In this document: positions 49,689-58,303 of the stretch, one piece after another
Layout: every line of letters begins with the position of its first letter
How positions within the stretch are numbered: position 1 is the stretch's first letter
From: Amycolatopsis endophytica
Lineage (GTDB): Bacteria > Actinomycetota > Actinomycetes > Mycobacteriales > Pseudonocardiaceae
Direction of reading: 5' to 3'
Length of the DNA: 64,000 bases
Assembly: GCF_013410405.1 (NCBI RefSeq)
Contig: NZ_JACCFK010000002.1
Coordinates: 1,937,754-2,001,753 of the forward strand
Position numbers and translations under genes: made by a program
Notes under the pieces: generated by a model
Told to the model about the DNA's origin: nothing
Database searches by the model: none
What the model saw: only the letters and a program-made list of their open reading frames with translations

Positions 49689-51437
49689 ATGAGCAATCAC
49701 CTCGCCGACCCCGCCGCCGCCGGTACCGCCGTGTTCCCGGCCCGCCCGGAATGGCTCACCCTGTCCGCCGCCCTGGCCGACGAGGTCCCGGTCATCGCCG
49801 ACCGCGACGACCTGCTGGTCACCATCGCGCCAGGTGCGGGCGGCGGCGCGGCAGCGTGTTTCTACCCCGGTCCGGCGCTGATCGAGGTCGATGGCAACCA
49901 CCTCAAGGTCGACCCCACCACCGTCGACCCGGCCAACATCGGCGACCGCACCCGTTATGCCGCCACCTGGGGCGCACTCACCCACGAATGCGGCCACGCC
50001 AAACACACCGCCTGGGACCCACCCGAGGACGCACCGGCCGGGGTGGTTGAGGCCGCGATGCTGCTGGAAGAAGCACGCATGGAGGCCGCGCAGATCCGCC
50101 GCCGCCCGGATGACCGGTATTGGCTGCGCGCGTGCGTGAAGGAGCTCGTCGCCGACGACCTGCACCTGTTCGCCGACCCGGCCACCGCCCCGCAGATGAC
50201 CCCCGCCGACGCCGCCCGCTCCGCCGCCCTGTTGCTCGCGCGGGCCGATGGCGGTGTGCTGACCGAGGTCGAGGTCGCCCCGCTCGCCCGGGTGATCGAA
50301 AACGTGCTCGGCCCGGACACACTGGGAAAGCTGCGGGCGGTGTGGCAGGCAGCGCTGAACACGGCCGATGACGACGGCGAGACCATGCTCGACCTTGGGC
50401 GCCAATGGTGCGGGATCCTCGCCACCGATCCCAACCAGACCACCCCGCCCGGCACCTCGGGGACGCCGAACGGCACCGGGTCACCCACCCCGGGCACGAA
50501 GTCGCCGATGGCGGAGGCGATCGCCACCGTGCTGGACAACGTGACCGCCAACGTCGCCCGGCAGCAACCGCCGGAGGACCCGGCCGCACGTGCCGCCGCC
50601 GCGCAGGAGCGCGAGAAAGCGGCCCATAAGGAGGCCGACCTCGCTGCCCGGAAGACGTTCCGGCCCGGCGGCCCCAGGGACGGCCGCACCGCCTTGGCCG
50701 GGACCCGGCCACCGACCCAGGAGGAACGCACCGCAGCCCGCGTGCTCGCCCGTGCCCTGGACAGTGCGGGTGCGCGTGAGCGGAGCGCGATCAAGACGAC
50801 CTCGGTGGTCCCGCCGGGGCGGTTGCGGATGCGCGGCGCGCTGGCCGCCGACGCTCAGCGCGCGGCCGGGGCCCTGCCCACCGCCGAACCGTTCACCCGC
50901 ATCACCCGTGCCGCGACCCCCACGCCACCGCTCCGCCTCGGCATCGCCTGCGACGTGTCCGGAACCATGCGCTGGGCGCGCGACCACGTCGCCTCCGCCG
51001 CCTGGATCCTCGCCACCGCCGCCCGGCACACCCGCGTGCCCGCCGACACCGCCGCCGTGATCTTCGGCAACCACGTGCGGCCCCTGACCCACCCAGGCCG
51101 CACCCCGGCCGTGGTGACCGAGTTCAAGTCCGACGACAACTGGGAAGACATCCCCACCGCCATCGCCGCCCTCGACGGCGCGCTCGGCCTGTCCAGCCCC
51201 GGCGCAGCCCGGCTACTGGTCATCGTGTCCGACGGCCAATTCCGGGACCAGCCCCGGGCCGAAGGCCAGAAGCGGCTCGACCGGCTACGCGTTGCCGGGT
51301 GTGCGGTGCTGTGGCTGACCACCAACAAGAGCGACACGCCGCTCGACGGGGCACGCGTGCACCTGCTCACCGACCCTGCCACCACCGCCCAGGCCATCGG
51401 ACGCGCCGCCACCGCCGCCCTGCGCGCCGCCCACTGA
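49689..51437 (+). CDS. VWA protein with metallopeptidase-like HExxH
   Basis: 582-aa protein; ATG 49689 after GAAAGGG. Residues 95-130 carry H99-E-C-G-H103, an HExxH-type zinc site, followed 25 residues on by LLEEARMEA, where a third ligand (Glu) would sit. The middle (residues 250-330) is low-complexity and Ala/Pro-rich. The C-terminal 190 residues are a VWA domain with MIDAS DVSGTM (Asp422), DTAAVIFGN and VIVSDGQFRD. Proteins with a VWA and a DUF2201-type metallopeptidase-like part exist next to MoxR ATPases. A protease that is armed by the ATPase, or a non-proteolytic scaffold, are both possible. Function is not known. Confidence 0.82.
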   Translation: MSNHLADPAAAGTAVFPARPEWLTLSAALADEVPVIADRDDLLVTIAPGAGGGAAACFYPGPALIEVDGNHLKVDPTTVDPANIGDRTRYAATWGALTHECGHAKHTAWDPPEDAPAGVVEAAMLLEEARMEAAQIRRRPDDRYWLRACVKELVADDLHLFADPATAPQMTPADAARSAALLLARADGGVLTEVEVAPLARVIENVLGPDTLGKLRAVWQAALNTADDDGETMLDLGRQWCGILATDPNQTTPPGTSGTPNGTGSPTPGTKSPMAEAIATVLDNVTANVARQQPPEDPAARAAAAQEREKAAHKEADLAARKTFRPGGPRDGRTALAGTRPPTQEERTAARVLARALDSAGARERSAIKTTSVVPPGRLRMRGALAADAQRAAGALPTAEPFTRITRAATPTPPLRLGIACDVSGTMRWARDHVASAAWILATAARHTRVPADTAAVIFGNHVRPLTHPGRTPAVVTEFKSDDNWEDIPTAIAALDGALGLSSPGAARLLVIVSDGQFRDQPRAEGQKRLDRLRVAGCAVLWLTTNKSDTPLDGARVHLLTDPATTAQAIGRAATAALRAAH

Positions 51438-51456
51438 CACCGCAAGGAGGTGCCCC

Positions 51457-52002
51457 ATGGACACCGCACCCGATCCGGACCGCGCGACGTGGTGCGCGCT
51501 CAGCGAGATCGTCGGCGACCGCTACCGGGTCTCGATCGCCACCGCACCAGGCCACTGGGCGGAATGCACCTTCCCGGCCACCGCCGACATGACCCACCCC
51601 CGGGCCGTGACCACCGCCGTCGAACGCTTCACCGGCCGCCACGTAACCGCCGTGACCCCGGGCCACCCCCAGGGCGACGGCTGCCCCAGCTTCCGGCTCA
51701 GCCTAGGAGAGGAGATCAATGCCATGCCCCAGACACCCGACACCGAGATCGTCGTTCGCACCTTCACCGAGAACGGCTGCATCATCACCGCCGTCATCGC
51801 CGACCCCGCCGACGCACAACAGACCCTGTACGGCACCGTCACCCGCGACGGATTGCTGGTCGGCAGCTACTACTGCGCCGACCGCGTCTGGCAGCGCGAC
51901 TGGCGCATCGTGGTCCCCGGCAACCAGCAGATCTGCCTCGGCTCCGAAGGCGAGGCGGTGTACGTGCTCACCAACGCCGGATCAGGAGGAGTGGCCCAAT
52001 GA
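51457..52002 (+). CDS. unknown protein of the MoxR-VWA cluster
   Basis: 181-aa protein. ATG 51457 has the strong site AAGGAGGTG. Two similar-sized parts: residues 1-88 (WCALSEIVGDRYRVSIATAP and HWAECTFPATADMT) and 95-175 (TEIVVRTFTENGCIITAVIA, TLYGTVTRDGLLVGSYYCAD). No family is recognised. A second ribosome site (GGAGAGG) and ATG at 51723 could start the second part alone. Its stop overlaps the next gene as ATGA. Confidence 0.65.
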   Translation: MDTAPDPDRATWCALSEIVGDRYRVSIATAPGHWAECTFPATADMTHPRAVTTAVERFTGRHVTAVTPGHPQGDGCPSFRLSLGEEINAMPQTPDTEIVVRTFTENGCIITAVIADPADAQQTLYGTVTRDGLLVGSYYCADRVWQRDWRIVVPGNQQICLGSEGEAVYVLTNAGSGGVAQ

Positions 52003-52781
52003 CCCCGGTGAAGCGGCAGCGGCTGCCCCACAGCGTCCGCGCGGCTATCGAGAAGTTTGCGTCCCTGCCCGTGATCGAGATTTGGCGGGACTTCCCGCAC
52101 GTAACCCAGGGCGAGCTGCGACTGACGTTCGAGGCCGGCTGGGATCCCGAGTCCGTGTCGCGAGCGTTCGCCAGAACGTTGGTGGAGCACCAGGTCGACG
52201 GCGAGGTGTTCCTGACCTATGGCGACGAGTCCGCCCGTCACAGCGCGGGCGGTGACCACTGGTGGGTGCGCATCATGCTGCCCGATCAGCGGGAACTCAA
52301 CATCGACTGGACGGCCCGCCAGTTCTACAACCTCGAGCAGCCGCATTCGCCACAGCACCAGGACCTTCCCTGCCCACTGGTCTGGCAGAGCGATCAGCCC
52401 GGCGAGTCCGTGCACCCGATCACCGGCACGTACCTACTCCTCAGGACAGAACGGGTTGGCATCGAGGATTCATGCGGGGACGTCCGCGATTCCCGAACCG
52501 GCTTACCCCGCGTGCTCTCCAGCAAGTGCCGCAGGTGCATCTTCCGCCCGGGCAATCCGATGCACCTGGAGGACGGTTACCGCGACCGGATGGTCCACGA
52601 GGCGCTGGCGAGGGGAAGCTGGATCGTCTGCCACGACACCCTGCCCGCAACCGGCGCACCCATCGGCACACAAGCCATCTGCCGCGGCTTTTGGGACGCG
52701 CACGGCCCGGATTCCCTCGGCTGCCGCGTCACCGCCGCTTTGGGCGGCCCCATCTATGCGCCCCCGCCCCACCGAGGATGA
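51999..52781 (+). CDS. unknown protein with Cys-rich C-terminus
   Basis: 260-aa protein. ATG 51999 follows CAGGAGGAG. Residues about 70-125 hold GGDHWWVRIMLP and NIDWTARQFYN, which look like the His and Asp parts of papain-like or transglutaminase-like folds; the expected upstream Cys is not seen, so activity is doubtful. The C-terminal 100 residues have CRRCIFRPGNPMHLEDGYRD, GSWIVCHDTLP, QAICRGFWDAHGPDSLGC, giving at least six Cys/His in a DUF6283-like order that may bind metal or Fe-S. It is the fourth gene of the cluster. Function is unknown. Confidence 0.65.
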   Translation: MTPVKRQRLPHSVRAAIEKFASLPVIEIWRDFPHVTQGELRLTFEAGWDPESVSRAFARTLVEHQVDGEVFLTYGDESARHSAGGDHWWVRIMLPDQRELNIDWTARQFYNLEQPHSPQHQDLPCPLVWQSDQPGESVHPITGTYLLLRTERVGIEDSCGDVRDSRTGLPRVLSSKCRRCIFRPGNPMHLEDGYRDRMVHEALARGSWIVCHDTLPATGAPIGTQAICRGFWDAHGPDSLGCRVTAALGGPIYAPPPHRG

Positions 52782-52879
52782 CCCGCCGAACACGTAGTCG
52801 GACCGATCGTCCACAGCAGACTTTCAGGGGATTTCCATATCACGCTTGACTTCATGGGATGAAGGAAGCGTCCATAGAC

Positions 52880-52919
52880 GTGTAGCCCGATCACACCGGC
52901 CGCGCACCGGGGGCTACAC
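52880..52919 (+). terminator. hairpin between the cluster and the last gene
   Basis: GTGTAGCCC (52880-52888) pairs exactly with GGGCTACAC (52911-52919); CCCCGGCCGGGG-like pairing lies just beyond. No T run follows. A terminator of the MoxR-VWA operon or an attenuator before the winged-helix gene at 52982 are the likely roles. A weak TTGACT is seen at 52846. Confidence 0.5.
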
Positions 52920-52981
52920 ACCAGCCCCGGCCGGGGCATGACCCACCGCACTGATCACATCCGAGTGAATCGAGGGAAGTC

Positions 52982-53629
52982 ATGTCCAGCAAGAACCGCA
53001 ACCGCCCGCCCCGCGGGACCGACCGCGCTGCCCAGACGGATGCACCGGCGGTCCGCACCGACAGCGAAGACAGACTGTGGGCCGCCCTGCACGCGCATCC
53101 CCACAGCGCCGCGACTGAGCTGGCCACCCTGGCCAAGATCGGACGGTCGACCGCGCAGAAAATCCTCGCCCGATGGGCCGCTGACGGCAGCGTGACCCGT
53201 ACCCCGGGGATCGCCGAGGGAGGCCGACTCGCCCCTGACTCGTGGGTGATCACCGAAGCGCCCCTCGCTGAGGTCAGCGCCAGCGCAGGCTCGGCGGTAA
53301 CCACCGAACCCACAGGGAGTGAGCCGCACCCGCCGGCCAGCGAGGCCGCGCCGGAAACCAGCCCGGCCCCCGACGACCGGCAGAAGGCTGAACGGCTCGC
53401 ACCTGGGGCGCTACGCGGCATGGTCGAGGACTACCTGCGCGACCACCCCGACGACGAGTTCGGCCCCACAGCGATCGCCAAGGCGCTGGGCGGGAAATCC
53501 TCCGGGGCGGTGAGCAACGCGCTGGACAAGCTGGTCCTCGACGGCACCGCAATGCGAACCAAGGACAAGCCAAGGCGTTTCCGGCTCGCCCCGTCCGAGC
53601 AGGAGACAACTCCCGCGACGGCGAACTAG
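52982..53629 (+). CDS. two-domain winged-helix protein
   Basis: 215-aa protein; ATG 52982 after GAGGGAAG. Residues 25-90 form a MarR-like winged helix (LWAALHAHPHSAATELATLA and GRSTAQKILARWAADGSV). A Glu/Ala/Pro linker follows. Residues 138-200 (GALRGMVEDYLRDHPDDEFG and AKALGGKSSGAVSNALDKLV) match the N-terminal winged helix of the AAA ATPase at 48446 residue for residue in most positions. It may regulate the cluster or recruit the ATPase to DNA through the shared helix type. Confidence 0.78.
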   Translation: MSSKNRNRPPRGTDRAAQTDAPAVRTDSEDRLWAALHAHPHSAATELATLAKIGRSTAQKILARWAADGSVTRTPGIAEGGRLAPDSWVITEAPLAEVSASAGSAVTTEPTGSEPHPPASEAAPETSPAPDDRQKAERLAPGALRGMVEDYLRDHPDDEFGPTAIAKALGGKSSGAVSNALDKLVLDGTAMRTKDKPRRFRLAPSEQETTPATAN

Positions 53630-53714
53630 CGCGCACAGGATGGGGGGTGGCACGCCGCTCGGTGCCGCCCCCGGTCGCCCCGACGCCGTCGGGGCGACTT
53701 GCGCTTGTGCCCGT

Positions 53715-54704
53715 TCAGTACATCGAGACGTGGATGTGGTCGTAGTGGCAGCCGGTGACGTTGGCCGGGTCCGGGCAGCCGTACGCGTCGGATCGGTAGG
53801 GCTGCCACGTGGGGTTGCCGGTCGACCAGTACTGGCCCTGCCAGATCAGGTACCGCACGCCGAGCACGGGCTGCTGCGCGATCAGCCACTCGGTGATCCG
53901 CCACCCCTCGCTCACCGCCTGCGGATCGCCGGGATCGAGCAGGATGTCGCACGCGCGGCCCTGCGGATGATCGGAGCTCGGATTCGCCGGGCGCGCCTCG
54001 TAGCAGCCGAGGCCGTCGCCTGTCATCCCGCCCGCCTGCAGGGCCCGGACGAGAGCGAGCGTGCGAGGCGTGATGCGGCCACGGCTGGTGGGGTCGGGCT
54101 CGGTGGCCCGCTCGGAGGGCCAGCTGGTACGCAGCTGTCCAGGGGCCGCGGTGGCCGCGCAGTTGACACCGTTGAGAGCGCCCACGACCTGACGGGCGAC
54201 GTGCTCGTGCTGGGCATAGGCGTTGGGGTAGGCGGAGCGTTGCACGGCCTGCGCGGCGCCGGTGACGCTCATCTGTTGCCAGTTCGGCACGGCGAGCAGG
54301 TGCTCGTAGAACTGGGTGGCGGCGTAGCTGGGGTTGAGGATCTGCGCCGGGGTGCCCCAGCCTTGCGAGGGCCGTTGCTGGAAGAGGCCGAGGCTGTCCC
54401 GGTCCCCATAGTCGAGGTTGTGCAGCCGGGACTCCTGCATGGCCGCGGCGATGGCGATCACCCACCCGTACTCGGGCACTCGCATCTGCTTGCCGACGGC
54501 GACGATGGTGGCGGCGTTGGCAAGCTGTTCGGGGTCATATCCCGCGACTCCGGTCGCGGGGCTGGCACCGGCGGGAGCACAGTCAGCACCGCCACCGCTG
54601 GTGAACAGGGAGGCGACCACACCGGCGGCGGCCGCGCCGATCAGAACCGGAATGAGCAGCACCACGGCCGCCGCGACCGCCGCCGTCTTGACTGAAGCGG
54701 ACAC
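53715..54704 (-). CDS. secreted muralytic enzyme of the conjugation module
   Basis: 329-aa protein; GTG 54704 has GTAGG upstream and begins nine bases after the replication-relaxation stop. An N-terminal membrane anchor (AAAVVLLIPVLIGAAAAGVV) is followed by a lysozyme/transglycosylase-like domain (residues 55-165) with catalytic-like Glu in IAAAMQESRL, SLGLFQQRPSQGWG and QFYEHLLAVPNW. The C-terminal domain has HPQGRACD (HxxxxxxD) and YDHIHVSM, the zinc pattern of M15-type peptidases. It would open the cell wall for DNA transfer. Confidence 0.85.
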   Translation of the reverse strand: MSASVKTAAVAAAVVLLIPVLIGAAAAGVVASLFTSGGGADCAPAGASPATGVAGYDPEQLANAATIVAVGKQMRVPEYGWVIAIAAAMQESRLHNLDYGDRDSLGLFQQRPSQGWGTPAQILNPSYAATQFYEHLLAVPNWQQMSVTGAAQAVQRSAYPNAYAQHEHVARQVVGALNGVNCAATAAPGQLRTSWPSERATEPDPTSRGRITPRTLALVRALQAGGMTGDGLGCYEARPANPSSDHPQGRACDILLDPGDPQAVSEGWRITEWLIAQQPVLGVRYLIWQGQYWSTGNPTWQPYRSDAYGCPDPANVTGCHYDHIHVSMY

Positions 54705-54712
54705 CTGCGCGC

Positions 54713-55735
54713 CTACCGCTGTGGCGGGGGCGGCATCGGCGAGGGCGGAGGCGGCACCGGGCCGGGCGCGGTGTCGTCCGCGGCGACCGGTGGCGGGAGG
54801 CCGGGCCAGGCGTCGGCGAGGCCGGCGAGTGTCCGTCGGCGCAACGGCCCTCGGGGGTCGAGGGGAAGCCAGACCTCGTCGGCGGGGCTCGGGTGTGCGG
54901 CGTCGGGGTCGAGCAGGGCGGCCGCCGCGGTCGCGACGGGCACGGTGTGCGGCTCGGTCAGCTGAGCCTGAGCTCGGGCGAGTACCCGGCGGGCGTTGAC
55001 CTCCCGGCGCGAGGTCGGCAGCCACACCAGCACTGGGGTGGTGATGCCGGTGGCTTCCGCCAGGGCGGCGTAGCCGGACAGTTTCCCGGCAAGCTTGGCC
55101 AGGGGCTCGGTGCCGAAGTCGTACTCCAGGAACCACTCGATCTGCCGGTCCCCCTGCTGCCACCGGCCGTAGGCGTCGGGCCGGACGAGGTCGCCGAAGT
55201 GACGGCTGCACCGTGTCTCGGACCACCAGGCCGTCAAGGCGCCCGGCTCGTGGCGTGCGCGGGCGACGAGGGTGGTGAACCACTCGTTCACCCCGACGGT
55301 GTGTGCGAGCCGCAGGCTGTGTGCGACGGCGAAGGCGCGGTCGTGCCGGTAGCCCATCTCCTTGACGTCCCGGCCGTCCTCAGCGGCGAGCACCGTGGCG
55401 CCGGCCGGGGCGAGCACGTAATGCATCGGCGCTGTCCCGACGGTGACGAACGGCTGGAAGCGGTCCACCACGCCCCACAGGTAGAGCTCGCGCAGCCGCT
55501 GGCGTCCTGACCTGAAGCTGGGAAACGCGAGGGCGGTGACCTGGTGCGAGGTCAGGACCCGGTGCTCCCACAGCATCCGGGCGATCCATTTGTCCCGCGG
55601 CGTCAGCCGCACCGCCAGCGCAGCCTGGTGCTCGGCCGAATTCGCGACGCGCGGGCTCGGGCGAGCGGGCCTGTGTCCACGCAGCGCTCGCTGGGGAGTC
55701 GGGTTGGTGATCAAGGTCGCCTCCAACGAGGTCAA
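54713..55735 (-). CDS. replication-relaxation family protein
   Basis: 340-aa protein, TTG 55735 as the start, with another TTG three codons later; no clear ribosome site. LTPRDKWIARMLWEHRVLTS and QVTALAFPSFRSGRQRLREL are the winged-helix start of the replication-relaxation family; later AFAVAHSLRLAHTVGVNEWF and EWFLEYDFGTEPLAKLAGKL carry conserved His/Asp/Glu. The tail is Pro-rich. These proteins are found in actinobacterial conjugative elements near the coupling ATPase, and are thought to help relax or replicate the transferred DNA. Confidence 0.88.
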   Translation of the reverse strand: MTSLEATLITNPTPQRALRGHRPARPSPRVANSAEHQAALAVRLTPRDKWIARMLWEHRVLTSHQVTALAFPSFRSGRQRLRELYLWGVVDRFQPFVTVGTAPMHYVLAPAGATVLAAEDGRDVKEMGYRHDRAFAVAHSLRLAHTVGVNEWFTTLVARARHEPGALTAWWSETRCSRHFGDLVRPDAYGRWQQGDRQIEWFLEYDFGTEPLAKLAGKLSGYAALAEATGITTPVLVWLPTSRREVNARRVLARAQAQLTEPHTVPVATAAAALLDPDAAHPSPADEVWLPLDPRGPLRRRTLAGLADAWPGLPPPVAADDTAPGPVPPPPSPMPPPPQR

Positions 55736-55746
55736 GTTGGATGGGT

Positions 55747-58284
55747 TCAGCTGCGCCGCCGGGGATCAGCGCTGTGTGCGCCGGTGACTCGCTCGGTGCG
55801 GTTGGCGGGTGCCGCGCTGCCCGGCGACCTACCGCTCAGCCTCGTGGTGCCGAGCCTGGTGACGGGCGTGGCGCGACGAGCGGCGGCGCGGATTGCGCGT
55901 GCGCGACCGGGAACCGGTGGCGGGAGCGGCAGGGTGCGAAGGGTGAACGGCTGTGCCTCTTCGCCGTTCAGGACGAGTCGGGCGGCGGCGTGGTAGGCGC
56001 CGAGGTGGGCCAGGTCGTGGTCAGATAGCCGTGGCGCGGTGTGGCGGGCCAGCTCACGTGCGTCTTCGGGCGAGGCGTTGAAGAAGATCTTGCTGCGTGC
56101 GTTGGTCGAGATACCTTCGCGGAGTTCGCGGGGAAGCTGGCCGAGGTGCTGGTGCGCCAGCGTCATCGAGGTTCGGAACCCGCGGGCCTCGGCGAGCATG
56201 TCCTCGATCGGATAGGGCAGGTTGAGGAAGTTGTGGCACTCGTCGATCACCAGGCTCGCGTCCCTGCGACGACGCTGAGGGATGCGCGCGCGGCCGGTGA
56301 TCGCCTGCCAGGTGCGCGCCACGACCAGCGACCCGACCAACCGGGTGGTCTCCTCCCCCAATGAGCCCTTCGGGATTCGCACCAAACAGATGCCACCATC
56401 GAGCACTTGGTCGAGGTCGACTGTGGAGTGTCCTCCCGCGATGGCGGCGCGGACGAAGGGGCGCAGCAGGAAGGCGCGGAGCTTGTTCATCAACGGGCTG
56501 ATGACCTGCGAGCGGGCCGAGTCGGTGAGCTCCTCATACCAGGACCAGAAGCCACGTAGGACCGGATCGGTGATGCCGGCGGTGACGCGGCTGCGGAAGG
56601 CTTCGTCGGCCAGCAGTTTCGGCAGGTCCGCGAGGGTGGCGACGCCTTCCTGGGACCGGAGGGTCAGGCAGGCCGCGCGCATCACGTCGTCGGTGCGCGG
56701 GCCCCAGAACGCTGAGTAGACCCGGCGGAACACGGAGACGAGGTTGTCCACCATCAGGTCGGTTTCGCCGCCGTCCAGCGGGTTGAGGCATGGTGGGCGG
56801 ACCTTGCTGTCGGCGTCGAAGAGCACGACCCGGTCGGCCGCGGAGCGGGGTAGCCGGGACAGGACGTCGGTGACGAGATCGCCTTTGGGATCGATCAGGA
56901 CGGTTCCGCGGCCGGCCTCGGCGTCGGCCAGGACGATCGTGCCCAGCAAGGTCGATTTGCCGGAGCCGGTCGCGCCTAGCACGTGCAGATGGTGTCGGGC
57001 GTCGGGGACTCGCAGGGCGACGGGCCGTTCGTGGCCGGTGTCGGTGACGCCGAGCGGTTTGGCTTCGGGCCCTGGGACGGCGATGCCAGGTGGAGGCGCA
57101 ATGGCGCGGGCCCCGGCGCGCTGCAGCCCCGGGATGGCCTCGTCGGTCGGGAGGTGGGCTATCGCGGCCAGCTCAGGCACCGACAGCAGGTCGCCCCGCG
57201 CCAGAAGCCGGGAGCCGATCACCTGCTCGGGGCGGCGAAGGCGGTGTCGCGTGTAGTGGTTGTGCTCGGTGTAGGAGGCGAACGATGCGGCGAGGGCGTG
57301 TGCGCGCCCGCGGGCGACCTCTCGGGCTGCGCTGACAGCGTCGGCGTCGGCACTTGAGGGGAGGATGGTGGCGACGGCGTAGCGGACGACGGTCTCGAAC
57401 TGGCTGCCGCGCTGCTTGGCGACGATGGCCCGGTTTTGTGCCGCGTACTCGAGCGAGGTTTGCGGGTCGCTATGCAGAGCACCGGTCTTCGTGCGGTGCA
57501 GCGTCGTGCGGCGGGTTCGTGACATCCCAGGGGTGACCGCGTCCAGCAGGCGGCCGACCAGCCGCACCGAACTGCCGGTGTGGACCTGCCGGGCGGCGCG
57601 GCGGGCTCGTTGGACGCGGCGGCCGGTGACCGGGCGGGCCAGGACCTGCACGCAGGCGTGCTCGTTGCGACCCAGTCCGACCGGCGCGCCGATCAGCGCG
57701 CGGATCGGGTCGGCCTCGAAGGCCGTGCGAATAGGCAGTGCCTCCGACCGCGCGAGCCGCAGCTCGCCGCCGACTACGAGCCGCCGCTCGCCGTCGCGGG
57801 GAGCTGGCAGTGGCGGCTCAGCAGGCCGCACCTGGGTGTGGGCGCCGGGCCACGTGGCCTCGAGGGCGCGCTCGACGAGGCCGGGTGGGATGGCGCCGGG
57901 CACCCACAACCGGATCGCAACCCCTGCCTCGGAGAACACGTACTCGCAGGCCACGTGCGGTTGTCCGGTGAGCGCCCGTCGCCAGCCGGGCCGCAGAAGG
58001 CCCACGAGGTTGGACCACAGCGCGGCGCCGCCGGCTGGATCGACGGTGGGAGGGGCGAGCACGGTGACTTGACGTGCGTCGGCGACGAGTCGCTCGTGGC
58101 ACCGTCGCGCCCACCACCTTCGCCCGGCGAAGAGCGTCGCGATAAGCACGGCGAGCACCGGCACGGCGATCGGGCCTTCATCCACGGCGAGATCGCGGAG
58201 TCGGCTCAGCAACGCGACCAACGCACCAGCAGGGTCACGCAGGTAGTTCTCTAGCCAATCGGCGGAAGCGGAACGTATCCACAT
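55747..58284 (-). CDS. TraD/VirD4-like coupling ATPase (HerA-type)
   Basis: 845-aa membrane ATPase; ATG 58284 has GGGAG nine bases upstream (ATG 58314 is possible). A membrane helix lies at about residues 38-60 (IAVPVLAVLIATLFAG). The motor domain has HVLGATGSGKSTLLGTIVLA (Walker A, about residue 425), RGTVLIDPKGDL, and ASLVIDECHNFLNLP (Walker B). SMTLAHQHLGQLPRELREGI and NASPEDARELARHT are typical of TraM/DUF87-like HerA helicases and TraG/VirD4. It recruits the DNA-relaxase complex to the type IV channel. Confidence 0.9.
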   Translation of the reverse strand: MWIRSASADWLENYLRDPAGALVALLSRLRDLAVDEGPIAVPVLAVLIATLFAGRRWWARRCHERLVADARQVTVLAPPTVDPAGGAALWSNLVGLLRPGWRRALTGQPHVACEYVFSEAGVAIRLWVPGAIPPGLVERALEATWPGAHTQVRPAEPPLPAPRDGERRLVVGGELRLARSEALPIRTAFEADPIRALIGAPVGLGRNEHACVQVLARPVTGRRVQRARRAARQVHTGSSVRLVGRLLDAVTPGMSRTRRTTLHRTKTGALHSDPQTSLEYAAQNRAIVAKQRGSQFETVVRYAVATILPSSADADAVSAAREVARGRAHALAASFASYTEHNHYTRHRLRRPEQVIGSRLLARGDLLSVPELAAIAHLPTDEAIPGLQRAGARAIAPPPGIAVPGPEAKPLGVTDTGHERPVALRVPDARHHLHVLGATGSGKSTLLGTIVLADAEAGRGTVLIDPKGDLVTDVLSRLPRSAADRVVLFDADSKVRPPCLNPLDGGETDLMVDNLVSVFRRVYSAFWGPRTDDVMRAACLTLRSQEGVATLADLPKLLADEAFRSRVTAGITDPVLRGFWSWYEELTDSARSQVISPLMNKLRAFLLRPFVRAAIAGGHSTVDLDQVLDGGICLVRIPKGSLGEETTRLVGSLVVARTWQAITGRARIPQRRRRDASLVIDECHNFLNLPYPIEDMLAEARGFRTSMTLAHQHLGQLPRELREGISTNARSKIFFNASPEDARELARHTAPRLSDHDLAHLGAYHAAARLVLNGEEAQPFTLRTLPLPPPVPGRARAIRAAARRATPVTRLGTTRLSGRSPGSAAPANRTERVTGAHSADPRRRS

Positions 58285-58303
58285 AGGACGCGTCTCCCAG
58301 TGA

